This document shows positions 1-9,075 of a DNA stretch of 64,000 bases, piece by piece. The translations under genes and the position numbers were made by a program. Below the pieces are notes generated by a model. That model was not told where the DNA came from, did not search any database, and worked only from the letters and a program-made list of their open reading frames with translations. Position 1 is the first letter of the stretch. Each line of letters starts with the position of its first letter. The DNA is from Sciscionella marina DSM 45152 (GTDB lineage: Bacteria > Actinomycetota > Actinomycetes > Mycobacteriales > Pseudonocardiaceae): the NCBI RefSeq assembly GCF_000379465.1, contig NZ_KB905387.1, positions 56,249 through 120,248 of the forward strand, written 5' to 3'.

Positions 1-544
1 CGTTCTCGGTCGGATAGCGCCCGTCCGCGGGTTCGTAGGTGTGCCCCGTGCCGTCGTGATGAATGCCGTAGGTGCTGTCCAGGCCGGGAATCGCCGCCTG
101 AACCCTGACCGCTCGGTACCCTGCCCCCAGGTAGTGGCCCACATCGCGCAGCAGGTCGTCGAGAGTCCGGCCGCTCGCGTGCCCGTAGACGAGCACGCCG
201 TCGCGGACCGCTCCCCCGAGCAGCTCGTGGACGGGGCGTTCTGTTGCCTTGCCGAGGATGTCCCACAGCGCGCAGTCGACGGCTGCGATGGCGGTCATCG
301 TGACCGGCCCACGCCGCCAGTACGCGCCTTTGTAGAGATATTCCCAAAGATCGGTGATGCGGGAGGCATCCTTACCGATCAACTGCGGACAGACGTGATC
401 GCGCAGATAGGACACCACCGAGAGCTCGCGGCCATTGAGGGTCGCGTCGCCGAGCCCGGTGACCCCCGTGTCGCTGGTGATTCGCAGGGTGACGTAATTG
501 CGGCCGGGACTGGTCACGATGACCTCGGCCTTGTCGATTTTCAT
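1..544 (-). CDS. Mannonate dehydratase-like (ManD/RspA) enolase-superfamily protein, N-terminal part
   Basis: I translated this frame from the minus strand. It opens with ATG at 544 and stays open to the left edge (181 codons of an expected ~400). The N-terminal capping domain is close to what I remember of the ManD/RspA family: a start like [18 protein letters not shown], then [37 protein letters not shown] and ALWDILGKA. Family members dehydrate D-mannonate or D-gluconate, though many have little activity. The catalytic barrel lies off the window, so activity cannot be judged. The start codon overlaps the nagA stop as ATGA, so it is probably translationally coupled to nagA. Substrate is inferred only from family and context. 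Confidence 0.85.
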   Translation of the reverse strand, partial: MKIDKAEVIVTSPGRNYVTLRITSDTGVTGLGDATLNGRELSVVSYLRDHVCPQLIGKDASRITDLWEYLYKGAYWRRGPVTMTAIAAVDCALWDILGKATERPVHELLGGAVRDGVLVYGHASGRTLDDLLRDVGHYLGAGYRAVRVQAAIPGLDSTYGIHHDGTGHTYEPADGRYPTEN

Positions 545-1707
545 CGGTGTTCTCCTCGGCTGGAGGCAGCGGTCAGTACCCGGTCGATGTCCAGCGCATG
601 GTCGCCGCGGCGCCAGCGGAAGCGGATCAGGTCGGCGGCCGCGCCCGGACAGAGCACACCACGCGCGGGCCCCCGGCTCGGACGGAGCAAGCGGGCCGGA
701 CGGGAGGTGGCCAGTGCGACCGATTCGGCGAGGGTGATCCCGGCCAGCGCGATCGCTTCGGCCACTCCGTCGGCGAGGCTGCGGGCCGCCCCGGCGAGAA
801 ACGGAGTGCCCAGCCGGGACAGCCTGCCGTCCGCACGCAACTCGACCCGTCCGCCTATCGAAGTTTCGTAGGTGCCCGGTGACATCCCGGCCAGTGCCAC
901 CGCGTCGGAGACCAGGAATGACCTCTCCACACCCTTCGCGCGCAGCATCGCCGTGAACACGGCGGCGGGCAGGTGATGACCGTCCGCGATGAACCCCGCC
1001 GTGAGACGGTCCTGCGCCAACTGCGCCCACAGGTAGTTCGACAACCGGGGCAACATCTCGTGTGAGGCGTTGCCGAGGTGCGTGGACACGCCCGCTCCGG
1101 CGTCCACCGCGGCATCGATGGCGAGGTGGTCACAGTGGGTGTGGCCGATGGCGACCTGGACCCCCTTGCCGCGAAGCGCTTCGATATAGGCGAGGGATTC
1201 CGGGTAGTGCGGCGATAGCGTCACCATTCCGACAAGGCCGTCGCACGCCTGCTGCCACCGCAGAAACTCCGGCAACGACGGCGGCCGGATCCACTGACGC
1301 TCATGTGCCCCGCGCGGGCCGTCCTCCTCCGAAATGTGCGGACCCTCCATGTGCACCTGAGCGATGGCGTGGCGCGCGACCGGGCTCGCCGCACGCGCCT
1401 GCGCGATCGCGCGCAACGAACGAAGAGTCTGCTCCTCGGAGGCGGTGACCACGGTCGGCGCGAACGTGGTGACCCCGGCCGCGCGCAGCGATCCGGTCAT
1501 CGCCAGCACCGTCTCGGCGTCCACGTCGCGGGCGTTGACGTCGTGGCCCGCATAGCCGTTGACCTGGAGATCGACCAATCCGGGAGTAAGCCAACAGTCT
1601 TCGTCACCATCGTGGTCGTACTCGACCGATTCGATGACACCCTCGGCGAAGCGGACGCGCACCGCTCGTCCCGATTCCGGTTCCAGTCCGCTGATCTCCG
1701 TGCTCAT
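541..1707 (-). CDS. nagA: N-acetylglucosamine-6-phosphate deacetylase
   Basis: 388-residue cytoplasmic amidohydrolase that removes acetate from GlcNAc-6-phosphate to give glucosamine-6-phosphate. Visible family signatures are [19 protein letters not shown] near the N-terminus, the metal-ligand segment [20 protein letters not shown] and STHLGNASH for the metal/substrate histidines, and [12 protein letters not shown] for the catalytic aspartate. I chose ATG at 1707 because GGGAGG lies just upstream; the frame is open further 5' but has no family sequence there. It sits downstream of the LacI-type gene and overlaps the following ManD-like gene by 4 bp. A palindrome at 1773-1786, in front of this start, is a likely operator. 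Confidence 0.93.
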   Translation of the reverse strand: MSTEISGLEPESGRAVRVRFAEGVIESVEYDHDGDEDCWLTPGLVDLQVNGYAGHDVNARDVDAETVLAMTGSLRAAGVTTFAPTVVTASEEQTLRSLRAIAQARAASPVARHAIAQVHMEGPHISEEDGPRGAHERQWIRPPSLPEFLRWQQACDGLVGMVTLSPHYPESLAYIEALRGKGVQVAIGHTHCDHLAIDAAVDAGAGVSTHLGNASHEMLPRLSNYLWAQLAQDRLTAGFIADGHHLPAAVFTAMLRAKGVERSFLVSDAVALAGMSPGTYETSIGGRVELRADGRLSRLGTPFLAGAARSLADGVAEAIALAGITLAESVALATSRPARLLRPSRGPARGVLCPGAAADLIRFRWRRGDHALDIDRVLTAASSRGEHR

Positions 1708-1772
1708 CCTGCCTCCCGGAGAGATCGGTGATACGGACGACGTCCGCCCGCGCACGTGGCCACACGATGACA

Positions 1773-1786
1773 TGAAAAGCTTTTCA
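1773..1786. promoter_or_regulatory. Palindromic operator candidate (LacI type)
   Basis: TGAAAAGCTTTTCA is a perfect 14-bp palindrome between the LacI-family gene and the nagA start. Its size and symmetry fit LacI-family operators. A near-copy with two mismatches occurs at 2961-2974. The inference is that the adjacent repressor controls nagA and the ManD-like gene here. Confidence 0.6.
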
Positions 1787-1834
1787 ATGCAATGCACGCC
1801 GTCCCCGAGTTCCTCGGGCGTGACAGGGCTCTCC

Positions 1835-2842
1835 TCAGGCCGGGCGCGGTGCCGCGTGGCCTCGCGGGCGACGTCGAACCGCCGGGCCGGTGGAGTCGCG
1901 GATCACCAGATTTCCCTGGTAGGACTGCTGACGAACCTCGGTTGCGCCCCCGAGCAGCACCTCGACCGCCGCGCGGCCGAGCCGTGCACAGGGTGCCTTG
2001 ACCGTGGTCAGCGCCGGACGCGCCATCCCCACCGGCAACACGTCGTCGCAGCCGATCACCGAGACCTGCCCCGGTACATCGATCCCGAGCTCGTGCAGCC
2101 GGGACAGCACACCCAGCGCCATCTGATCGTCGAACGCGATCACCGCGCTCGCTCCGGAGGCGAGCACCTCGTCCGCGGCGACCGTTCCCGCGTCGTAACT
2201 CGGTGAGAAGGGGCCGCGCACCTCGACACGGAGCCCGAGCCGATCCGCCTGTCTGCGAAGAAAGGACATCCGCCGCTCGTTGGACCAGGACGTGGCCGGT
2301 CCGGAAAGGTAGTCGAACCGGGAATGCCCCAGCTCGGCCAAGTGCTCCACGGCTTCCAACATGCCCGGTCCCGTATCGACGACCACCGAGGGAAGCTGCG
2401 GCTTCTCGCCGTTGACCAGCACGACAGCGCACTGCGCCGCCAGCTCCGCGACCTCGTCATCGCGGAGTTCGGTTGCGCACAGCACCAGCCCGTCGACCTG
2501 CTTGGCCATCTCCCTGGCGACCGTGAGCTCGCGCCGCGGATCCAGTTCGGTGGTGGCAAGAAAGACCGAGAGATCGGCGGCAGCCGCGCGATCGGTCGCC
2601 CCCTTGACCACCGGGGGATAAAACGGGTTCACGATGTCCGGAAGCAGGATTCCGATGTTGCCGGTTTTCCCGGTCACCAAGCCCTTTGCCGCCCGGTTCG
2701 GGGTGTAACCCAGCCGCTCGGCCGCGGCCAGCACCGCGCCGCGTGTGCGCTCGCTGAGCAGATCCGGCTTGCCGAACGCGCGGGAAACCGTGGCCGGTGA
2801 CACCCCGGCCAGCTTCGCCACCTCGATGATCGTCGCGGCCAT
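1835..2842 (-). CDS. LacI-family transcriptional repressor
   Basis: 335 residues. The N-terminal helix-turn-helix is textbook LacI (IIEVAKLAGVSPATVSRAF, residues about 5-23), with the hinge-helix segment ERLGYTPNRAAKGL. A periplasmic-binding-protein-like effector domain follows, with GILLPDIVNPFYPPVVKG, SVIGCDDV and a C-terminal ALTTVKAP segment. It is divergent from the symporter operon and upstream of nagA in the same direction. Two matching palindromes flank its regulon genes. The likely inducer is an amino sugar or its phosphate, but the sequence does not show which. Confidence 0.93.
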   Translation of the reverse strand: MAATIIEVAKLAGVSPATVSRAFGKPDLLSERTRGAVLAAAERLGYTPNRAAKGLVTGKTGNIGILLPDIVNPFYPPVVKGATDRAAAADLSVFLATTELDPRRELTVAREMAKQVDGLVLCATELRDDEVAELAAQCAVVLVNGEKPQLPSVVVDTGPGMLEAVEHLAELGHSRFDYLSGPATSWSNERRMSFLRRQADRLGLRVEVRGPFSPSYDAGTVAADEVLASGASAVIAFDDQMALGVLSRLHELGIDVPGQVSVIGCDDVLPVGMARPALTTVKAPCARLGRAAVEVLLGGATEVRQQSYQGNLVIRDSTGPAVRRRPRGHAAPRPA

Positions 2843-2960
2843 GACGCTCGTCCCGTTCTCTCCGTCTACCTATGCCGCACCACCTTACGGGCGGTGTGCG
2901 CGGGATGAGTCCAGCGGAGCGAACCTCGGAATTCGGCGCTTGACTTTGGCGAAACCCGTA

Positions 2961-2974
2961 TGCAAACCTTTTCA
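2961..2974. promoter_or_regulatory. Second LacI-type operator candidate
   Basis: TGCAAACCTTTTCA matches the palindrome at 1773-1786 at 12 of 14 positions. It lies in the divergent interval between the LacI-type gene (start 2842) and the symporter gene (start about 3126), so it could serve both autoregulation and control of the transport operon. Confidence 0.5.
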
Positions 2975-3125
2975 ATGCTGCCGCACCGCCTCGTACACCT
3001 GGCGTTCGCGGCATCCGCACCCCGCCGGTTCGACGCGCGGAGCAGCCCGGCCCCTCATCCCGTTGCCACCGCGAACCGGTCACCATCTGCCCGATCCCGC
3101 CGGGAAACCGATCATGGAGTGGAAA

Positions 3126-4643
3126 ATGGTCATCGCCGACTGGTCCGTCCTGACCGTTTATTTCGGTGTCATGCTGGTCATCGGTTGGTGGTCGCGCCGT
3201 CGCGTGCATTCGGCGGAGGACTTCTTCACTGCCGGCGGCGCGATGCCGTGGTGGCTTTCGGGCATCTCCCACCACATGTCGGGTTACTCATCAGCGGTGT
3301 TCGTCGCCTACGCCGGCCTCGCCTACACCACCGGTTTCGCGGTCTACGTGTGGTGGGCGCTGAGCATCACCTTCGCCTGCGCGATCGGGGCGTTCGTTTT
3401 CGCGCCGCGCTGGCCGCGGATCCGCCAACGGCTCGGCGTCATCTCACCGCTCGAGTACCTGACGATCCGGTACAATCTGCCTGCCCAACAGATTCTGGCC
3501 TGGTCGGGCGCGGCATTGAAGGTCTTCGACGTCGCCGCGAAATGGGCCGCCAGCTCGGTACTGCTCAACGCATTCACCGGAATCTCCGTTCCGGCGGGCA
3601 TTCTGCTCGTCGGCGGGGTCACGCTGATCTACTCGACGGTGGGCGGGCTCTGGGCGGACGCGTTGACCGACTTCGGGCAGTTCGTGATTCAACTGATCGC
3701 CGCACTCGCCATGCTGGTGGCGGTGTTGGACGAACTCGGCGGGCTCTCGGCGGTGAGTACCGTCTGGGACCGGCTGCCACCTACGCACTCCGCGCCCTTC
3801 GCCGGGAGCCTGACCGCCCCGTTCTTCCTCGCCTACTGCCTGATCAATCTCCTGTCCTACAACGGGGGAACCTGGAATCTCGCGCAGCGCTTCATCGCCG
3901 CGCCCACCTCGTCAGCCGCCCGCAAGTCGATGGTGCTTTCCGGAGTGCTCTACCTGGTGTGGCCGCTGGTGCTGTTCTTCCCGATGTGGGCGGCGCCGGT
4001 CCTGCTCCCCGGTCTGGACAAGCCGGAGCAGTCCTACGCACAACTGGTCACCCACTTGCTGCCGCCGGGGCTCGTCGGTCTGGTGCTCGCCGGTATGTTC
4101 GCCCACACCATGGCGATGAGTTCCTCGGATGCGAACGCGATCTCCTCGGTGGTCGTTCGCGACATCGTTCCCGCGTTGCGTGGTTCCCGCGGCCGGCTCG
4201 TCGGGCGGACAGAACTGCTCGCGGGGCGCGCGGCGACGTTCCTGTTCATCGCCGCTTCGCTGGCCATCGCGCTGTCGGCGGGTTCGTTCGGCGGCGTACT
4301 CGGCCTGCTGGTGCTGTGGTTCGGCGCGCTGGTCGGCCCCATCGCGGTGCCCATGCTGCTCGGTATGCTCCCCCTGTTCCGCAGGTGCGGTCCCGCGGCG
4401 GCGCTGGTGTCGTGGACCGCCGGGATCGTGGTGTTCGCACTCACCAGGTATGCCTTCGCCGATGCACTCGCCGCACTGTCGAAGGGAACCGCCCAGTCGA
4501 TCACCGTGGCGGGCCCGGTCGTCGCTTCGGTACTCGTCTACTGCGCATGTGGGTGGTTGTTTCCCTGGCGGGACAACGATTCCGATGAACTGGTCGATGC
4601 CATCCGCGCAGATTCTCCCGTCACGGCGGTGGTGTCACGATGA
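3126..4643 (+). CDS. Sodium:solute symporter (SSS family)
   Basis: About 505-residue polytopic membrane protein. It opens with a hydrophobic segment (VLTVYFGVMLVIGWWSRRR), then SAEDFFTAGGAMPWWLSGIS and SGYSSAVFVAYAGLAY, typical of the SSS family, followed by regularly spaced hydrophobic stretches to the C-terminus. It imports a solute with Na+. SSS members include sialic acid, sugar and inositol carriers; context argues for an amino sugar. ATG at 3126 is preferred because GGAG lies 6 bp upstream; ATG at 3114 is an in-frame alternative. It overlaps the epimerase-like gene by 4 bp (ATGA). A LacI-type site lies about 150 bp upstream. Confidence 0.92.
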   Translation: MVIADWSVLTVYFGVMLVIGWWSRRRVHSAEDFFTAGGAMPWWLSGISHHMSGYSSAVFVAYAGLAYTTGFAVYVWWALSITFACAIGAFVFAPRWPRIRQRLGVISPLEYLTIRYNLPAQQILAWSGAALKVFDVAAKWAASSVLLNAFTGISVPAGILLVGGVTLIYSTVGGLWADALTDFGQFVIQLIAALAMLVAVLDELGGLSAVSTVWDRLPPTHSAPFAGSLTAPFFLAYCLINLLSYNGGTWNLAQRFIAAPTSSAARKSMVLSGVLYLVWPLVLFFPMWAAPVLLPGLDKPEQSYAQLVTHLLPPGLVGLVLAGMFAHTMAMSSSDANAISSVVVRDIVPALRGSRGRLVGRTELLAGRAATFLFIAASLAIALSAGSFGGVLGLLVLWFGALVGPIAVPMLLGMLPLFRRCGPAAALVSWTAGIVVFALTRYAFADALAALSKGTAQSITVAGPVVASVLVYCACGWLFPWRDNDSDELVDAIRADSPVTAVVSR

Positions 4644-5887
4644 CGCCACGTGCCCGCGCCCTGCTTGAGACGAGCATTCTCCCGTGGTGGGAGGACAACG
4701 GCGCCGACGACGAACTCGGCGGGGTACGCACCTGCTTCTCCAACGACGGGACGCTTCTCACCACCGACAAGTACACCTGGTCGCAAGGGCGGTGGGCATG
4801 GCTGTGCGCCCACATCGCCCGTGACGGCCGCGCGGGGATGCTCAGCCTCGATCCGGAGCCGTGGGCTCGGCGCTCTCGCGCCACCAGTAGGTTCCTCGTC
4901 GAGCATGTGCTGCTCGACGGTCCGGTGACTGCGTTTCGTGCGGCGGCGGACGGATCCGCTCCCACGGGTGCGGGCAGCAGCGTCCTGGCGGACTTGTTCG
5001 CGGCGCTCGGGCTGATCGGCGGCGCCGCCGTGGCGGAAGGGCAGTCGGAGCGCGCCCTGTGGACGGATACGGCGACGGCACTGCTGTGTCACGCCGAGCG
5101 GCGGATCGTCGACCGGGTCGCCCCTTCCGAGCCATACCCTGTTCGTCCCGGCTTCGCCGCCGCAGCCCCGCTGATGCTGTTGCTCAACGTCGGGACCGAA
5201 CTCCACGAGATCACCGGATGCCGCGACAGTGCTGCCGTCGTCGACAGGGCGCTGACCGGATTTCTCGGCGACGCACAGCACACGGGCCTGTGGCAACGCG
5301 ATCGTTGGTGGGAGCTACGGCCCGACCGGGCCGAGGACCGTGACACCCTGCTCGCCCGGCACGTCACTCCAGGGCACCTGCTCGAAGCGCTCTGGATGGC
5401 CGTGCACGCGGCGCGAGCGCGGGGGGACCGGGCACTGCCCGAGTGGCTCCCGGATCTGGCGGTGCGATGCCTGGAACTCGGCTGGGACAACTCGTACGGC
5501 GGAGTGTTCCGCTACGTCGACGGCCACCCCGCGCGCACCCCGCACCGTCCGGTCGGCCGTCTTTTCGGCGACGATCATTACGAAACGCTGGTTCAGCAGT
5601 CCTGGGACGTCAAGCTGTGGTGGGTGCACGTCGAGGCCCTCTACGCCACGCGGCTACTCGCGCTGTGTTCCGGGCGCCGTGACCTGGCCGAGTGGTACCG
5701 GCGTATTCGCGACTACACCCTCGCGACCTTTCCCAGCCCGGATGGGCAGGAGTGGCTTCAGGTCCGGGATCGACAAGGGCTTCCGCTGGATCAGGTGGTC
5801 GCACTTCCGGTCAAGGATCCGTTCCACATCGCACGAGCACTGCTGTTACTCAACCGTATCGACGCACACCTCAAGGAAACCGGATGA
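4640..5887 (+). CDS. N-acylglucosamine 2-epimerase (AGE) family protein
   Basis: 415 residues, matching AGE/renin-binding-protein (alpha/alpha)6-barrel enzymes in length and pattern. Seen are WWEDNGADDELGGVRTC, a segment like TDKYTWSQGRWAWL, the histidine segment TPGHLLEALWM and the late VKLWWVHVEALYATRLL. Characterised members interconvert GlcNAc and ManNAc or epimerise/isomerise other sugars. Here ManNAc to GlcNAc would feed nagA and nagB, but a GlcNAc kinase is not visible in the window. Overlaps by ATGA with the genes on both sides, indicating one translationally coupled unit. Confidence 0.85.
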   Translation: MTPRARALLETSILPWWEDNGADDELGGVRTCFSNDGTLLTTDKYTWSQGRWAWLCAHIARDGRAGMLSLDPEPWARRSRATSRFLVEHVLLDGPVTAFRAAADGSAPTGAGSSVLADLFAALGLIGGAAVAEGQSERALWTDTATALLCHAERRIVDRVAPSEPYPVRPGFAAAAPLMLLLNVGTELHEITGCRDSAAVVDRALTGFLGDAQHTGLWQRDRWWELRPDRAEDRDTLLARHVTPGHLLEALWMAVHAARARGDRALPEWLPDLAVRCLELGWDNSYGGVFRYVDGHPARTPHRPVGRLFGDDHYETLVQQSWDVKLWWVHVEALYATRLLALCSGRRDLAEWYRRIRDYTLATFPSPDGQEWLQVRDRQGLPLDQVVALPVKDPFHIARALLLLNRIDAHLKETG

Positions 5888-6666
5888 ACTCGTTCACCAT
5901 CGACGACAGCGCTCTCGAAACCACGGTGTGCACCACCGCGGCCGAAGCGGGCTCGGCGGCAGGAACGAAGGCTGCACATCTGCTCCGCCACCTGCTCGGC
6001 ACCCAACCGGTCGCCCGCGTCGCCTTCGCGGCGGCCCCGTCGCAGGACTTCTGCCTCCGGCAACTGCGCACCACCGAGGGAATCGACTGGGACCGCGTCG
6101 TCGCGTTCCAGCTCGACGACTACGTCGGCCTCCGCCCTGGGGCTCCGGGAACGTTCGCCGAGTACCTCGACAACCACCTGTTCGGCTTCGTGCGCCCTGG
6201 CACGGTGCACCGGATGCGGCTCGACGGCGACCCACGCTCCGGAGAACGGCACTACGCGGACCTCGTCGCCGAACGGCCTCTCGATCTCGTCCTGCTGGGC
6301 ATCGGGGAAAACGGCCATCTCGCGTTCAACGATCCCCCGCATGCCCAGCGACACGATCCGCAACCGACCCGCCTGGTCACCCTCGACGAGACCTCCCGAG
6401 TACAGCAGGTCAACGACGGCTGTTTCCCGACCCTCGAAAGCGTTCCGCCCGAGGCGTTGACCTTGACCCTGCCGAGCCTGCTGTCCGCGCGTTCGCTGGT
6501 CTGCACGGTCGTGGGCGAACGGAAGAAACCCGCCATCGAGCGAACGCTGTTCGGCCCGATCTCCACCGAATGCCCGGCTTCCTACCTACGCGAGCACCCC
6601 GCAGCCCACCTCTATCTCGACGCCGGATCCGCGCCATCGGATCACCCACCGTCCACAGTGGACTAA
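5884..6666 (+). CDS. nagB: Glucosamine-6-phosphate deaminase
   Basis: 260 residues. Converts glucosamine-6-phosphate to fructose-6-phosphate and ammonia. Family signatures are VVAFQLDDYVGL (general-base region), GTFAEYLDNHLF, LVLLGIGENGHLAFNDPP (active-site loop) and VCTVVGERKKPAIERTLFGPIS. The start at 5884 overlaps the epimerase stop as ATGA. It ends the amino-sugar operon and completes the downstream half of the route whose deacetylase is nagA on the other strand. The C-terminal 20 residues beyond the barrel look nonconserved. Confidence 0.93.
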   Translation: MNSFTIDDSALETTVCTTAAEAGSAAGTKAAHLLRHLLGTQPVARVAFAAAPSQDFCLRQLRTTEGIDWDRVVAFQLDDYVGLRPGAPGTFAEYLDNHLFGFVRPGTVHRMRLDGDPRSGERHYADLVAERPLDLVLLGIGENGHLAFNDPPHAQRHDPQPTRLVTLDETSRVQQVNDGCFPTLESVPPEALTLTLPSLLSARSLVCTVVGERKKPAIERTLFGPISTECPASYLREHPAAHLYLDAGSAPSDHPPSTVD

Positions 6667-6754
6667 TTTCTGCGCGGATGTATCCTGTTCTTGTGCTCGA
6701 TCACCGCACCGCGCGGTCAACGTCGCACTCGTCGCCACGGATGGTATCTGCGCA

Positions 6755-7459
6755 CGAGTAAGTCGCCTCTGTGCGAACGAGCAGCGGTGGAAGATGGGCA
6801 GGCAGGGCCCGATCTTGCCGCGGGTCGCGCGGACGACTTCGACGGGGAAGCGGGTACGTCGCCGCAGATCGCCGCCCCAGTCGTCGGTGCGCCGATTGGT
6901 TTCCTTCCACAAGAAGGCGTCGATGAGGTAATCGTGTCCGGCGTGGCTCGCCACGCCTCGAACCCGATGCCGACGGCATGGCGAGCCGCACGCGCGTAAG
7001 CGCCGATGACTTCCTGAATGCCCCGCTCGGTCGTCGCCGCGGTCGGAACACTCGCCCGTGCGAGGTAGTCCTCGGGGTACCCGGTGCGCCCCACCTGGCC
7101 CGACAGGCCGGACGGCCGCATCGGCACGAGTGCCGAGTCGACAGGTGCCATTGCCCCCCACAACGGCCCGACGTGCCACAGCTGCGGGATGACCCGGCCG
7201 GCGGCATGAACCTCGTCGGCGACGGTGCGCCAGCCGGCCAATGCCCTGTCATCGTGCAGGCGCGGTAGGGACGGACTGTCTGCCGCGGTCGGGTGGTCGA
7301 TCGCGGCCCTCCCGGTGACGATCAGACCAGTGCCGCGCGCCGCCTGTAGCAGGCAGCAACATCCGCGCCGGGCGAGTGCTCCCTGGCCATCGGGGACACG
7401 ACGATTCGATTCGGCAACTGCCGTGAGCGGATTCCCTGCGGCGTGAACAGGGTGCTCAC
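6755..7459 (-). pseudogene. Broken old-yellow-enzyme (NADH:flavin oxidoreductase) gene
   Basis: The GTG at 7459 opens a frame reading STLFTPQGIRSRQLPNRIVV, a typical old-yellow-enzyme N-terminus, which ends after about 45 codons. Homology resumes in other frames: LAGWRTVADEVHAAGRVIPQ and QLWHVGPLW, then HDYLIDAFLWKETNRRTDDW and RFPVEVVRATRGKIGP. At least two frameshifts are needed, and nothing recognisable follows about 6755, so the C-terminal half is missing. The GTG overlaps the stop of the SnoaL-like gene (GTGA), so the two were probably once an operon. Confidence 0.8.
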
Positions 7460-7977
7460 AGTGGGGCCAGATAGTCGAAGAAGCGTTCGGTCTGATCGAC
7501 CCGCAGCCGGGTCAGCTTGCGATAGCTGATCAGCCAGCGGCCGTTCGTTTTCCGGTACTCCTCGTGGTAGTGGCCATAACCGTGGAGGTGTTCCTCGTGG
7601 TCACCGTTTTTCCACCACAGCTTGTCCTCCATCGCCCAGATTCCCCGCGCCGTGGTGTCCGAGGTGAGTTCGATCTCCGGGGTGTGACCGTGGTGCACGG
7701 TCGTCACTGCCGTCGGCCCGCCGAGCACGGCGCTGATCGCGCGGGTCAGCTTCTCCTTGCCTACCACGCGATTGGAGGTGTTCTCGGTCCGGGGCTGTTT
7801 GTCGTCCGGCAGCCCGCTCCAAGTCTCGGACACGACATCGTCGGCGTGGAGCCTCGGATAGACCTCCCACTGTTTGGTGTCCAAGCAGTGTAGCCGAGCC
7901 GCGAAGGTGCGCTTGATCTCCTCGATCGCCGACAGTTGCTCGGCCACGGTGAGACTGAGTTCGGATGGCATAGCCAT
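7456..7977 (-). CDS. SnoaL-like (NTF2-fold) protein
   Basis: 173 residues with the pattern of polyketide-cyclase/dehydratase-like SnoaL_4 proteins: an opening helix IEEIKRTFAARLHCLDTKQW, then HADDVVSETWSG, VHHGHTPEIELTS, ARGIWAMEDKLWW and HYHEEYRKTNGRWLIS. The fold binds small hydrophobic ligands in a cone-shaped pocket; members act as cyclases, isomerases, dehydratases or binding proteins. The substrate is unknown. It lies directly upstream of the broken old-yellow-enzyme gene. The start could be ATG at 7977 or the second ATG two codons later; no strong ribosome site decides it. Confidence 0.8.
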   Translation of the reverse strand: MAMPSELSLTVAEQLSAIEEIKRTFAARLHCLDTKQWEVYPRLHADDVVSETWSGLPDDKQPRTENTSNRVVGKEKLTRAISAVLGGPTAVTTVHHGHTPEIELTSDTTARGIWAMEDKLWWKNGDHEEHLHGYGHYHEEYRKTNGRWLISYRKLTRLRVDQTERFFDYLAPL

Positions 7978-8076
7978 AAGCTGGCAGCCCCGGCGAGCCG
8001 CCGCAACGACCGCGTCCGGTGATCGGACCTGCCCCAGTTCAGGACCACGACATCGCAGGGTCTTCGGACACTCCTG

Positions 8077-8823
8077 TCACACGGATCGATGATTCGTCGG
8101 TCCTGGGGCCGACTGTGCCGAGGTGAGATACTGCGCGATGGCGGCGGCCGCTATCTGAACGGGCGCCGCATAGCGCTGATCGAACCGCAGGCGGTCCGCC
8201 GGCCCGGTCACCGACACGCCCACAGCTGTACCGCCCAGATCCCCGACCTGAACACCGATGCAGCCGAATCCGGCACCACATTCGACGAAGACAGTTTCCG
8301 GCTGGGGCCGGGCACCTCGGGAAGGCGCACCGTGGGCGCCAGGGGGTCGTCGAGCAGCAGCAAGCAGCGCCTTCCCGATCGCCGACGACTGGGCAGGGAT
8401 ACATGCTCCGGCCCAGGTAGCGGCAACCCCGGCCCAGTCCGGAGACACTCCGACCTTCTCGAGATAGCGGACCTTGTCGCCTTCGAGCGCGCCGAGGTGC
8501 ACGACACACCCGGTAACGCGATGCAGTTCCCGGAGCAGAGGCGCCACCACCAAATCGAACTTGCTGCGATACAGGGCGAGCGCTCCGAGTTCGGCGAGGG
8601 CATCGCCCAGCTCGTACTCGGCGCCACGACGCCGGAGCCAGCCGATCCGAACCAGGTGGTCGAGCATGCGAAGGGTGCTGGTGCGCGGGATACCCGTTCC
8701 GCGGGAGACGTCGGTCAGGGTCAGCCGCGGGCGATCACGGAAGAGATCCATCACGAGCGAGAGTCGACCGAGAGTCGATGGAGGAGTGACGCTGCGCGGT
8801 TCGTCCTTGATTGAGATCGCCAC
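8077..8823 (-). CDS. IclR-family transcriptional regulator (possibly degenerate)
   Basis: About 248 residues from a GTG at 8823. The winged helix is clear (LGRLSLVMDLFRDRPRLTLT, then GIPRTSTLRMLDHLVRIGWL). The effector domain begins normally (LREL.RVTGCVVHLGALEG, IPAQSSAIGKALLAAA) and ends normally (GFGCIGVQVGDLGG, VSVTGPADRL). The segment between GKALLAAA and GFGCIGV is short and unlike the family, and a +1-type frame there reads LLLLDDPLAPTVRLPEVP, suggesting compensating indels or a deletion. Function of the product is therefore uncertain. The start is uncertain too; the frame is open further upstream. Confidence 0.7.
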   Translation of the reverse strand: MAISIKDEPRSVTPPSTLGRLSLVMDLFRDRPRLTLTDVSRGTGIPRTSTLRMLDHLVRIGWLRRRGAEYELGDALAELGALALYRSKFDLVVAPLLRELHRVTGCVVHLGALEGDKVRYLEKVGVSPDWAGVAATWAGACIPAQSSAIGKALLAAARRPPGAHGAPSRGARPQPETVFVECGAGFGCIGVQVGDLGGTAVGVSVTGPADRLRFDQRYAAPVQIAAAAIAQYLTSAQSAPGPTNHRSV

Positions 8824-9075
8824 CTCTTCGACAGTCGCGGACGGCCACGGGTGCCCGCGGCCGTGGACACGACTCAGCAAAACCTTCTCCGAGGTCTCCG
8901 CGCCAGCGGCCATCCCGGTCAGTGGGAAACCACGCCTGAGCGTTCGACCTGGCCCGATGCCGCTGAGCGGAAACGATCCTGGTTTCCGTCGGCACGGCGC
9001 CGGAAGGATCACCGGAACTCACACAGCGCCCGGCCCGGGGCGTGGGCCGAGGTGTCCTCCCGGAGGTTGACGAAC

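Noticed and set aside
41..871. 276-residue plus-strand frame at the left edge
   Set aside because: The minus strand reads a ManD-like N-terminus and the NagA C-terminus across the same bases.
6651..6663. GTCCACAGTGGAC as a terminator after nagB
   Set aside because: The arms are separated by one base and lie within the last codons of nagB; no usable loop or T tract.
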